From CAZDGV01 sp964505195 (GTDB lineage Bacteria > Bacteroidota > Bacteroidia > Chitinophagales > Chitinophagaceae): a stretch of DNA of 64,000 nucleotides. A program made the position numbers and the translations under genes. The stretch covers positions 1 through 64,000 of the forward strand of contig CAZDGV010000006.1 of assembly GCA_964505195.1 (NCBI GenBank). Reading direction: 5' to 3'. Positions within the stretch are counted from its first letter, which is position 1; the number at the start of each line of letters is the position of its first letter. The notes below the pieces were generated by a model, which searched no databases, was not told the DNA's origin, and saw nothing but the letters and a program-made list of their open reading frames with translations. This document shows, piece by piece, positions 34,522 through 42,529 of the stretch.

Positions 34522-35844
34522 ATGTTAAAACACACCATACGCCTCGCTATTTTTCTTTTTTGCTCAATTACTTTTTTGCAAAATGCAAAAGCGCAAACAC
34601 TGCAACAGGCGATTCAGCAAAAAGCTACTGCGCTGCTGCCAAAAGTAATTGAGTGGCGCAGACATTTACATGCCAACCCCGAGCTGGGCAATCGCGAATT
34701 CAAGACCATGGAATACATTGCCGCGCATTGCAGGAAATTAGGACTGGAAGTAAAAACAGGTGTTGCCAAAACCGGCGTGGTGGCATTGCTCAAAGGCGGC
34801 AAGCCGGGACCCGTTGTTGCCCTTCGTGCCGATATAGATGCACTCCCCATTAAAGAAAGAGTGGATGTGCCCTACAAATCGAATGTTGTTGCAGAGTACC
34901 TCGGACAGCAAGTGTCGGTAATGCACGCTTGCGGACATGATACACATGTGGCAATTTTAATGGGAACAGTAGAAGTGCTTGCATCGATGCAGAAAGATGT
35001 ACCCGGAACAGTAAAGTTCATTTTCCAGCCAGCCGAGGAAGGTCCGCCTGCCGATGAAGAAGGTGGTGCAGCCCTCATGATAAAAGAAGGCGTTATGGAC
35101 CAACCGACCGTTGATGCCATTTTTGGATTACATATATCTTCCGGACTCGAAGTTGGTAAGATTCGCTATAAAAGCGGTGCCTTTATGGCAAGCAGCGACT
35201 GGTTTACCATCAACGTAAAAGGAAAAGGCGCACACGGCTCAGCTCCATGGAACGGCATTGATCCCATTATGGTATCGGCACAAATCATTAATGGACTCCA
35301 AACCATCGTGAGTCGCAGCGAAGACCTAACCAAAGCACCTGTAGTAATTACGGTAGGCAAATTTCAGGGTGGGGTTCGTGAAAATATTATTCCTGAAAGC
35401 GTGAGCTTCAGTGGAACGATCCGCACACTCGATACCGAAACACAAAAAGCAGTACATGAAAAAATCAAACGTACTGCAATGAATATAGCAGAGGCATTGG
35501 GCGCCACTGCAGAAGTAATCATCGATACTAAAACACTGGTAACCTTTAACACGCCTTCATTAGTGGCACAAACCATTCCCTCTTTGCAAACCGCTGCGGG
35601 CAAAGAGCATGTGAGCGAAGGAACCTGGACCACCGGTGCGGAAGACTTTTCCTACTATGGAGAAAAAGCACCTGCTTTCTTCTTCAATCTAGGCGGCATG
35701 CCGAAAGCGATGGATCCCAAACTGGCAGGTGGACATCATACTCCTGATTTTTTTATTGACGACAGCATGCTGGATGTAGGCGTGAAGGCTTTCTGCAATA
35801 TTGTATTCGACTATGCCAAAATACAAACGGCTAAAAAGCAATAA
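34522..35844 (+). CDS. M20-family metal-dependent amidohydrolase, secreted
   Basis: A 440-residue protein with a signal peptide (ends QNAKAQTLQQ). The M20 core has RRHLHANPELGNREF, the metal motif HACGHDTHVAILMG, QPAEEGP and the dimerisation domain around residues 220-330 (GAHGSAPWNGIDPI). The family includes hippurate and N-acyl-amino-acid hydrolases and indole acetate conjugate hydrolases. With export to the periplasm, it probably releases amino acids from N-acyl forms. Single gene on the plus strand; no obvious promoter box. Confidence 0.9.
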   Translation: MLKHTIRLAIFLFCSITFLQNAKAQTLQQAIQQKATALLPKVIEWRRHLHANPELGNREFKTMEYIAAHCRKLGLEVKTGVAKTGVVALLKGGKPGPVVALRADIDALPIKERVDVPYKSNVVAEYLGQQVSVMHACGHDTHVAILMGTVEVLASMQKDVPGTVKFIFQPAEEGPPADEEGGAALMIKEGVMDQPTVDAIFGLHISSGLEVGKIRYKSGAFMASSDWFTINVKGKGAHGSAPWNGIDPIMVSAQIINGLQTIVSRSEDLTKAPVVITVGKFQGGVRENIIPESVSFSGTIRTLDTETQKAVHEKIKRTAMNIAEALGATAEVIIDTKTLVTFNTPSLVAQTIPSLQTAAGKEHVSEGTWTTGAEDFSYYGEKAPAFFFNLGGMPKAMDPKLAGGHHTPDFFIDDSMLDVGVKAFCNIVFDYAKIQTAKKQ

Positions 35845-35865
35845 AAAAGCAAATTGCCCCGATTT

Positions 35866-36321
35866 TTAGTTCAGCTTCCAGTAAGCAGCGTTTAAAACAG
35901 TAGCAAAGCTTACCCACAATAGATAGGGAATATTTAGCCAGGCAGCAGTGGGATTGATATGATAAAAGCGATAGATCATCAGCAGAATCAACCCCCATAA
36001 CACGATGATTTCAATGAGCGCTATGCCTATTTGATGCCAGTAGAAAAAAATGATGGACCAGAAAAAATTGAGGGTAAGCTGTAATGCAAAAATCCAGATC
36101 GCCGCATTTCTTGCATCAGAAGCAGGTTGTTTCCAAACCAAATAAAGACTGATACCCATCAGAATGTATAAAGTGGTCCATACCGGACCAAAAAGCCAGT
36201 TGGGCGGATTGAAAGAGGGACGATTTAAGGTAGTGTACCATTCATTTACCCCGCTGGCTGTAAAAAAACCACTGGTAAACCCGATTACTAATGGAATCAT
36301 AATTGATATGAAAAGCTTCAT
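35866..36321 (-). CDS. TspO/MBR family membrane protein
   Basis: A 151-residue protein with five membrane helices. WYTTLNRPSFNPPNWLFGPVW is the conserved TspO loop, and the C-terminal helix has NIPYLLWVSFATVLNAAYW. TspO proteins bind porphyrins and, in some bacteria, regulate or degrade tetrapyrroles. The gene is convergent with the M20 gene (21 bases). Confidence 0.93.
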   Translation of the reverse strand: MKLFISIMIPLVIGFTSGFFTASGVNEWYTTLNRPSFNPPNWLFGPVWTTLYILMGISLYLVWKQPASDARNAAIWIFALQLTLNFFWSIIFFYWHQIGIALIEIIVLWGLILLMIYRFYHINPTAAWLNIPYLLWVSFATVLNAAYWKLN

Positions 36322-36404
36322 GATACATCAATTTTAAAAATGCTTTATACCGAAAAGCAATAATGATTTGTAAGGTAGCAGTTGTTTTTTAATTTTAAGC
36401 ATCT

Positions 36405-37328
36405 ATGCCCTTTTATATGATAAAATGGATTTGTGCCAAGATATTGTTTTGCCTGATCATCATGCAGTATGCTGCAGGACAAAATACAGCAAGAATGGTG
36501 ATGGACAGTGCCGGCAACATTTATTATACGGACATGAAAGACATCTGGAAAATGGAGGAAACTGGTAAGCGCGCTATCGTATTTTCCAATGCTTCCTCTC
36601 CCCGGCTTTACATCAACACCAATGGACAGCTCTGCGGTATTGCTTTGCAAGAGCAGCAGTTTTTGCAATGGTGTACAACAAATGAAAAGACGCGCGTTCA
36701 GTACGACACGAACAGTACGTCAAGACATATGCCTGTCTTTACCTTTGATGCAGACGGAAATCAATACTTCCTGGAAAGCGACACTACCAATGCAATCAAA
36801 AAAAGAAATAAGCAAAGCAGCGAGAGCATACTGGCTACAACGCGATTACAAGAAATCGAATCGCTTTACTTAGGCCCTAAAAACGTACTCTACTTTGCAC
36901 ATAAAGATCAGCTGTATTGCTTACCCCCCGGCGAAGAGATAGAACAGATTGCAAAGAATTTGATTGATACAACAGCAGAAAACACATCGCTTCATAAGCT
37001 CCACCGAATTTGGAGCGATGGTAAGAAGAACCTATATATTGCAACCGGAACCGTTATCAAACAAATAGACCACCGGCGACTGGTTACCACTGTTTATAAA
37101 TCAACCGGAGAATGGTACCCCGCAGATGGACTGGTGGATGCACAAGGCAATTTTTATGTGCTAGAGTACAATGGCAATAGGGAAGCAAGAGTGAATAAAA
37201 TAAGCATCATTGACCGCAAAGAGATTGCTTCGAGCGGAAAATGGAAAGGATTTTATACGCCGCTATTATTGGCCACTGCAGTGATGGTAATGCTATACTT
37301 TGCAATGAAACCGAAGAAAAAAAGCTAG
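36405..37328 (+). CDS. Exported propeller-like protein with C-terminal membrane anchor, unknown
   Basis: A 307-residue protein. It has an N-terminal signal sequence (ends MQYAAGQNTA), repeated short strands such as MDSAGNIYYTDMKDIWKM, FDADGNQYFLES and VDAQGNFYVLEYNG that resemble blades of an NHL/SMP-30-type beta-propeller, and a C-terminal helix (about residues 282-300) followed by KPKKKS. The topology is thus a periplasmic domain held by one helix with a basic cytoplasmic end. I do not recognise the family. The stop overlaps the convergent YggS gene by 4 bases. Confidence 0.7.
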   Translation: MPFYMIKWICAKILFCLIIMQYAAGQNTARMVMDSAGNIYYTDMKDIWKMEETGKRAIVFSNASSPRLYINTNGQLCGIALQEQQFLQWCTTNEKTRVQYDTNSTSRHMPVFTFDADGNQYFLESDTTNAIKKRNKQSSESILATTRLQEIESLYLGPKNVLYFAHKDQLYCLPPGEEIEQIAKNLIDTTAENTSLHKLHRIWSDGKKNLYIATGTVIKQIDHRRLVTTVYKSTGEWYPADGLVDAQGNFYVLEYNGNREARVNKISIIDRKEIASSGKWKGFYTPLLLATAVMVMLYFAMKPKKKS

Positions 37329-37987
37329 GAACGGCTGCCGAAAAGCAAGCTTCCGATACGCACCATGGTACTACCCTCTTCCACGGCAATCTCGTAATCG
37401 CCACTCATACCCATAGACAAGATGGTCATTTCAACCGGTGCACGATTTGCATATTGATCATAGATGGCTTTGAGCCCTTTCAATTCACTTCGAACCAGCG
37501 ATGTATTATCGCTGAATGAAGCCATACCCATCAGTCCGCATATACGAACATTTGGCAAGGGCTCATGGCTGATAGCTTCAAGCAACTGTACCAATTCCTT
37601 TTCATCCAATCCGAATTTGGTTTCTTCCTGTGCAATATGCATTTGGAGCAAAACATCAATTACTCTCTGATGCTTTGCGGCTTGCTTATTTACTTCCTTA
37701 AGGAGTTTGAGACTATCAACACCATGAATAAGATGTACAAAAGGCGCGATGTATTTTACTTTGTTGGATTGTAAGTGCCCGATAAAATGCCAGCGGATAT
37801 CCTGCGGTAGTTGCCCTTGCTTTTCTGTTAATTCCTGAACATAGTTTTCTCCGAAGTCGCGCTGACCCAATGCATACAATGCAGCAATATCAGCTATCGG
37901 CTTGGTTTTTGAAACAGCCACCAATGTAACGCCTTTTGGAGCAAGCGCTTCCTGAATTTGCTGGTACTTGATATGGTCAATAGGCAT
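37325..37987 (-). CDS. PLP homeostasis protein, YggS/PROSC family
   Basis: A 220-residue PLP-binding protein with an alanine-racemase-like barrel. The PLP lysine is in VAVSKTKPI; DFGENYVQEL and WHFIGHLQSNKVKYI are family marks, and GLMGMAS and LSMGMSGDYEIAVEEGSTMV complete the pattern. It buffers pyridoxal phosphate and affects amino acid metabolism. Several PLP enzymes are encoded nearby but not next to it. Confidence 0.95.
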   Translation of the reverse strand: MPIDHIKYQQIQEALAPKGVTLVAVSKTKPIADIAALYALGQRDFGENYVQELTEKQGQLPQDIRWHFIGHLQSNKVKYIAPFVHLIHGVDSLKLLKEVNKQAAKHQRVIDVLLQMHIAQEETKFGLDEKELVQLLEAISHEPLPNVRICGLMGMASFSDNTSLVRSELKGLKAIYDQYANRAPVEMTILSMGMSGDYEIAVEEGSTMVRIGSLLFGSRS

Positions 37988-38038
37988 GATTAGAAAAATA
38001 ATGCAATGCAGGCAAACGCTAAGCGTACAGCAGTATGT

Positions 38039-39193
38039 TTATGAAAGGATACTGCGACTGATAACGATGCGCTGCACCTCGCTGGTACCCTCATAAATTT
38101 GGGTAATCTTGGCATCGCGCATAAGACGCTCCACATGAAACTCTTTTACATATCCATATCCGCCATGCACCTGAACAGCTTCTGTACTAATCCACATAGC
38201 AGCTTCAGATGCATATACTTTCGCCATGGATGAGCTGAGCGTATAGTCTAATCCGTTATCTTTTTCCCAAGCCGCTTTTAGGCAAAGTAATCTTGCTGCA
38301 TCCACACGGGTAGCCATATCAGCCAGTTTAAACTGAATGGCCTGATGATGCATAATTTCTTTACCGAAAGCTTTACGCTCTTTGGAATACTTGAGCGACA
38401 ATTCATAAGCACCGCTTGCAATACCCAATGCCTGGGCAGCAATGCCAATTCGGCCACCGGCAAGGGTTTTCATAGCAAACTTGAAACCGAAGCCATCTTC
38501 GCCAATGCGGTTTGCTTTGGGCACTTTCACATCTTGAAAAGAAATGCTGTGAGTATCGCTACCGCGAATACCCATTTTATTTTCCTTGGCTCCTACCGTT
38601 ACGCCGGGCCAGTTTTTCTCAACAATAAAAGCATTGATGCCCTTGCTGCCTTTGGAAACATCGGTTTGCGCCATAACAAGATAAACGGAAGCAGAAGAAC
38701 CATTGGTAATCCAGTTTTTGGTTCCGTTGAGCAGATAATAGTCGCCTTTGTCTTCCGCTGTAGTACGCTGACTGGTAGCATCACTGCCTGCCTCGGGCTC
38801 ACTCAGCAGAAAGGCACCTATGTATAAGGAGCCATCTTTTTTACCCTGTGCAAGTGGCGTTAAATATTGTTGCTTTTGTGCTTCCGTACCATACGCTTCC
38901 AATCCCCAGCACACCAAACTATTATTTACGCTCATACATACACTTACACTTGCATCCACTTTGCTGATCTCTTCCATTGCAAGTACATAGCTGATGGTAT
39001 CCATACCGGCGCCGCCGTATTTTGGATCCACCATCATGCCCATAAATCCAAGATCGCAGAGCTTTTCAACCTGTGCCAGGGGGAATTTTTGGTGTTCATC
39101 CCTTTCAATTACGCCTGGTAAACAATCGTTTTGTGCAAAATCACGTGCGGCCTGTTGAATCATCAGATGCTCTTCGCTCAACTGAAAATGCAT
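38039..39193 (-). CDS. Acyl-CoA dehydrogenase (short-chain type)
   Basis: A 384-residue flavoenzyme. The FAD/substrate motifs FLLSEPEAGSDA and KNWITNG are present, and the catalytic Glu is in QIYEGTSEVQR near the C-terminus, the position used by short- and medium-chain enzymes. It oxidises acyl-CoA to enoyl-CoA and passes electrons to an electron transfer flavoprotein, which is not in this window. The start MHFQLSEEHL is supported by the -7 box at 39211-39218. Confidence 0.95.
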   Translation of the reverse strand: MHFQLSEEHLMIQQAARDFAQNDCLPGVIERDEHQKFPLAQVEKLCDLGFMGMMVDPKYGGAGMDTISYVLAMEEISKVDASVSVCMSVNNSLVCWGLEAYGTEAQKQQYLTPLAQGKKDGSLYIGAFLLSEPEAGSDATSQRTTAEDKGDYYLLNGTKNWITNGSSASVYLVMAQTDVSKGSKGINAFIVEKNWPGVTVGAKENKMGIRGSDTHSISFQDVKVPKANRIGEDGFGFKFAMKTLAGGRIGIAAQALGIASGAYELSLKYSKERKAFGKEIMHHQAIQFKLADMATRVDAARLLCLKAAWEKDNGLDYTLSSSMAKVYASEAAMWISTEAVQVHGGYGYVKEFHVERLMRDAKITQIYEGTSEVQRIVISRSILS

Positions 39194-39210
39194 AGTGTAA
39201 AATTTGGTGG

Positions 39211-39218
39211 CAAAGATA
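39211..39218 (-). promoter_or_regulatory. -7 box TATCTTTG for the acyl-CoA dehydrogenase gene
   Basis: Exact consensus match on the minus strand, 17 bases before the ATG at 39193. Confidence 0.6.
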
Positions 39219-39274
39219 TATGAACAGTCGTTCGTTTTATTCGGTTGTTTAAATTTTCTTTGCCATACCAAGCT

Positions 39275-39865
39275 ATGGATACAACACCCCATTTTAACGA
39301 AGCATACTGGAACCGGCGCTATGAGCAAAAGCAAACGGGCTGGGATATTGGCTATGCCTCTACCCCCTTAATCACCTTTGCAGAAAGCATTCCGAAAAAG
39401 GATATAAAAATCCTCATACCCGGTTGCGGCAACGCTTATGAGGCAGGCCGACTATATGATTTGGGCTTTCAGGAAATTACGCTGCTGGATATTGCGCCAG
39501 CGCTTACCAAAGTATTGGAAGAACGTTTTGCACATCTGCCTATTCGAGTGATTACAGGAGATTGCTTTACGCACCAGGGACAGTATGATCTGATTTTGGA
39601 ACAGACCTTTTTCTGCGCACTGGACCCGGCATTGCGTTCGGACTATGTTCAAAAAATGTATGAACTGCTGCGGCCCGGAGGCATGCTTGCAGGGGTACTG
39701 TTCGATCGGGATTTTGAGGGTGGCCCTCCCTTCGGGGGAAGCAAGGCGGAATACATACTGCTGCTAGAGCCGTATTTTGAAATCAGAAAAATGGAAGCCT
39801 GTTATAACTCTATTCAACCCCGTGCCGGCACAGAACTATTTTTTACAGCCATTCGAAAAGCGTAA
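39275..39865 (+). CDS. TPMT-like SAM-dependent methyltransferase
   Basis: A 196-residue methyltransferase. YWNRRYEQKQTGWDIGY at the N-terminus and IPGCGNAYEAGRLYDLGF as the SAM-binding motif match the thiopurine S-methyltransferase family, which in bacteria acts on small thiols, halides or metalloids. The true substrate is unknown. The start at 39275 follows TTTCTTTG (39255-39262), one base off the promoter consensus. Its stop is adjacent to that of the convergent desaturase gene. Confidence 0.88.
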   Translation: MDTTPHFNEAYWNRRYEQKQTGWDIGYASTPLITFAESIPKKDIKILIPGCGNAYEAGRLYDLGFQEITLLDIAPALTKVLEERFAHLPIRVITGDCFTHQGQYDLILEQTFFCALDPALRSDYVQKMYELLRPGGMLAGVLFDRDFEGGPPFGGSKAEYILLLEPYFEIRKMEACYNSIQPRAGTELFFTAIRKA

Positions 39866-40933
39866 TTATCCCCTACCCATTTGTTTTAAAAAGGCAACAT
39901 GCGATGCCAATGCATAACGCATACGAGGATACTCGATATAGGGTATGCCAAATTCCAGAGAGGTTTCACGAATAATTTTACTGATGGCAGGATAATGTAT
40001 ATGAGAAATTTTCGGAAACAAATGATGCTCTACCTGAAAGTTCAGTCCGCCTACCAGCCAGCTTAGCAATTTGTTGCCCGTAGCAAAATTGGCAGTAGTC
40101 TTAATTTGATGTATCGCCCATTCATCTTCCAGCTGATTTGTTTCAACATTAGGCAAAGGAAAAGATGTATGTTCTACTGTGTGCGCAAGCTGAAACACAA
40201 TACTCAGCACAAACCCGGCAAAGATTGTAGCAATCAGAAATCCAATAACCCAAGGGATAATACCCACAGTATAGATTGGGAGTAAAATAAAAAGACAAAA
40301 GTGAAGCACCTTGAAGCCCCAGAAAATGATATGATCTTTTAATGCCATCTTTTTCAGCGGCATTGCACCGATGCGAGAACGGAAATATTTTTGATAATCG
40401 AGTACAAAAATCCAAAAGATATAGAGCATGGCATATAAAACCCAGAAATAAAGGTGCTGATACCGATGCAAATAAAAGCGCTTTTGCGTGCTACTCATCC
40501 GCATCCATGGCTGAATATCGATATCATCATCTACCCCATCCACATTGGTATAGGCATGGTGAATGACATTGTGCTTCATATTCCACATAAAGCTGCTTCC
40601 GCCAAGTATATTCAACGAGTAAGCAGCTAACACATTTACCCACTTATATTTACTGAAACTTCCATGCGCGCCATCGTGCATTACATTAAATCCGATGGCA
40701 GCGATGAGTCCGCCTAATACCACCGATTCCAAAATAGCCCAAAAAGCAGGTGGCGTAAAAAAGACCAAATGTGCATACACCAACACGAAAGCCACTGACA
40801 ATAAAATAGCTTTGAAAAACAATTGAACATTCCCGGTACTGCGCTCATTCAACTGTTCAAAATAAGAAGCAACGCGTTTTTTTAACTCTGCATGAAAGGA
40901 AACAGATGCATGCGAAAACTTAGGTACAGTCAT
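39866..40933 (-). CDS. Membrane fatty acid desaturase
   Basis: A 355-residue di-iron membrane enzyme with four to six helices. The three His boxes are HDGAHG, HNVIHHAYTN and QVEHHLFP; the last, with Gln in place of His at its start, is typical of front-end and related acyl-lipid or linoleoyl-CoA desaturases. It would add a double bond to membrane fatty acids, which suits cold or fluidity adaptation. No cytochrome b5 domain is fused, and no ferredoxin gene is adjacent. Confidence 0.92.
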   Translation of the reverse strand: MTVPKFSHASVSFHAELKKRVASYFEQLNERSTGNVQLFFKAILLSVAFVLVYAHLVFFTPPAFWAILESVVLGGLIAAIGFNVMHDGAHGSFSKYKWVNVLAAYSLNILGGSSFMWNMKHNVIHHAYTNVDGVDDDIDIQPWMRMSSTQKRFYLHRYQHLYFWVLYAMLYIFWIFVLDYQKYFRSRIGAMPLKKMALKDHIIFWGFKVLHFCLFILLPIYTVGIIPWVIGFLIATIFAGFVLSIVFQLAHTVEHTSFPLPNVETNQLEDEWAIHQIKTTANFATGNKLLSWLVGGLNFQVEHHLFPKISHIHYPAISKIIRETSLEFGIPYIEYPRMRYALASHVAFLKQMGRG

Positions 40934-41014
40934 GTAATTTAAAAAAGGATATAAGGATTAAAGCAAGATGCTAAGATAATGATTCCGTGAACAACGCACG
41001 AACAGAACACATGA

Positions 41015-41749
41015 TCATGTAGTAATTTTAACAAATGCATCCAAGTGGTGCACACCAATCATTTTCGGAGAGAGAAATCCTTCTGCATAATCCACACCGA
41101 TCGACTTGCCCAGCATGCGATGACGATACAAAACCGTATCAAGATAACCCGGTGCAGAAATATAGGTTTGTGGCTCTGCATCTTGCGCATTGGGATTATG
41201 AAACTGTGTTGTATAGGCCTTGATTGCAGCAACTTTTTTATCAAACACTGAAGATATGTCCACTACAAAGTCGGGCTTGATGTACCGATCCTGTATGTAA
41301 TGAAAAACGTATTTGGGTCGCCATGCTTCCTGCGATACATTTTCATGCTTGGTTTCAATTTTTCGTAAGCCGGAAAGAAAAGCAGCATCACTCACCAGTT
41401 TGGATGATCTTCCATGGTCGGGATGACGATCTTCCAGTGCATTTGCAAGTACAATTTCAGGCTGATAGTGTCTAATTTTTTGAATCACTTGTAGCTGATG
41501 TGCTTCATCATTCGCAAAAAACCCATCCCGCATAGCTAAATTTTCACGCACATGCACACCCATGATTTCAGCTGCCGCTGCTGCTTCTGCTTTACGTGTT
41601 GCCGCTGTTCCGCGCGTGCCCAGTTCGCCCTGTGTTAAATCAATAATACCTACTTTCTTTCCGCGTGCTATTTCAACCATCAGGGTTCCTGCACAACTCA
41701 GTTCAACATCATCGGGATGCACTCCAAAAGCAAGTATATCAAGTTTCAT
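41015..41749 (-). CDS. bshB1: Bacillithiol biosynthesis deacetylase BshB1
   Basis: A 244-residue zinc deacetylase of the PIG-L/LmbE family. The zinc motif is GVHPDDVELSCAGTL; EDRHPDHGRSSKLV carries further ligands. TQGELGTRGTAATRKAEA and IGVDYAEGFLSPKMIGV are characteristic of BshB1. It removes acetyl from GlcNAc-malate in bacillithiol synthesis. BshA and BshC are not in the window. The DinB/YfiT-type protein at 51333-51860 could be a bacillithiol-using partner. Confidence 0.92.
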   Translation of the reverse strand: MKLDILAFGVHPDDVELSCAGTLMVEIARGKKVGIIDLTQGELGTRGTAATRKAEAAAAAEIMGVHVRENLAMRDGFFANDEAHQLQVIQKIRHYQPEIVLANALEDRHPDHGRSSKLVSDAAFLSGLRKIETKHENVSQEAWRPKYVFHYIQDRYIKPDFVVDISSVFDKKVAAIKAYTTQFHNPNAQDAEPQTYISAPGYLDTVLYRHRMLGKSIGVDYAEGFLSPKMIGVHHLDAFVKITT

Positions 41750-41799
41750 TTAGGTAAGTTTAAGAACGTGCGTTATCAAATAAGATTCAACGTAAAAAA

Positions 41800-42459
41800 T
41801 TACGGCTGATTCATCACCGTACCATGGTAATACATGCGCTCAACTTCTCGTACGATGAGTTCGATTTTCTGATCTGTTTTATCTGTTCTCGGGCTCCAGG
41901 GCTGCTTCAAATCGCCCCCGAAGAAAAAAGCAATGGTTTGCCAGAAGCGCGCCGACAAACCCCCTTTCATTTCTTTGATGATATCGTAACAGGTATTATT
42001 GGTTTCTCTGTTTAATAATTTCATCAACACTTTTCCCTGATACACCGAGAGGCCGGTAATTTTATCTGCAAAGCGCTCTTTGAGTTGCTTTTCCCTGCTT
42101 TTGATGATTTTTCTCCGCTCTTGTTTGTTTGTTACATGCTGCAGCAATCCGGACACTTCATTAAATACTGCACCTCCTGCTTTGGCATAAGGATAGGTAA
42201 CGTAAACGGCATTGCGCAGGCGCGTCCATTCTTCCTGCTGTTTTGCCCAGGCACGAGGATCACCTCCCCAAATAATGATTTCAGCCAATTCTCTGCCGCC
42301 CATCCATTCACCTTCAATCACTTCTGCGCGCACCAATATGGTATCATTAGGTCCATAGTTTGGCTTGGTAGGCAACGGATATGTTTCGGGTAACACCTGA
42401 GCTTTGGCTTGCAGAATAACAAGTCCCGAAAATGATATCAATAAGAAAATGCGCAGCAT
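41800..42459 (-). CDS. DUF4294 family exported protein
   Basis: A 219-residue protein with a signal peptide (MLRIFLLISF, cleavage near QAKAQV). The mature part has WMGGRELAEIIIW, NAVYVTYPYAKAGG and LNRETNNTCYDIIKEMKGG, which I associate with DUF4294 of Bacteroidota. Function unknown; the conserved KLLNRET and the single Cys are its most distinctive points. It lies downstream of ccmF on the same strand with 70 bases between. Confidence 0.8.
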   Translation of the reverse strand: MLRIFLLISFSGLVILQAKAQVLPETYPLPTKPNYGPNDTILVRAEVIEGEWMGGRELAEIIIWGGDPRAWAKQQEEWTRLRNAVYVTYPYAKAGGAVFNEVSGLLQHVTNKQERRKIIKSREKQLKERFADKITGLSVYQGKVLMKLLNRETNNTCYDIIKEMKGGLSARFWQTIAFFFGGDLKQPWSPRTDKTDQKIELIVREVERMYYHGTVMNQP

Positions 42460-42529
42460 GATGAATGCTAAAATTACAGAATTCGGCACACTCAAGGACT
42501 TTTCGACTGATTTTGATGCATAATGGACG

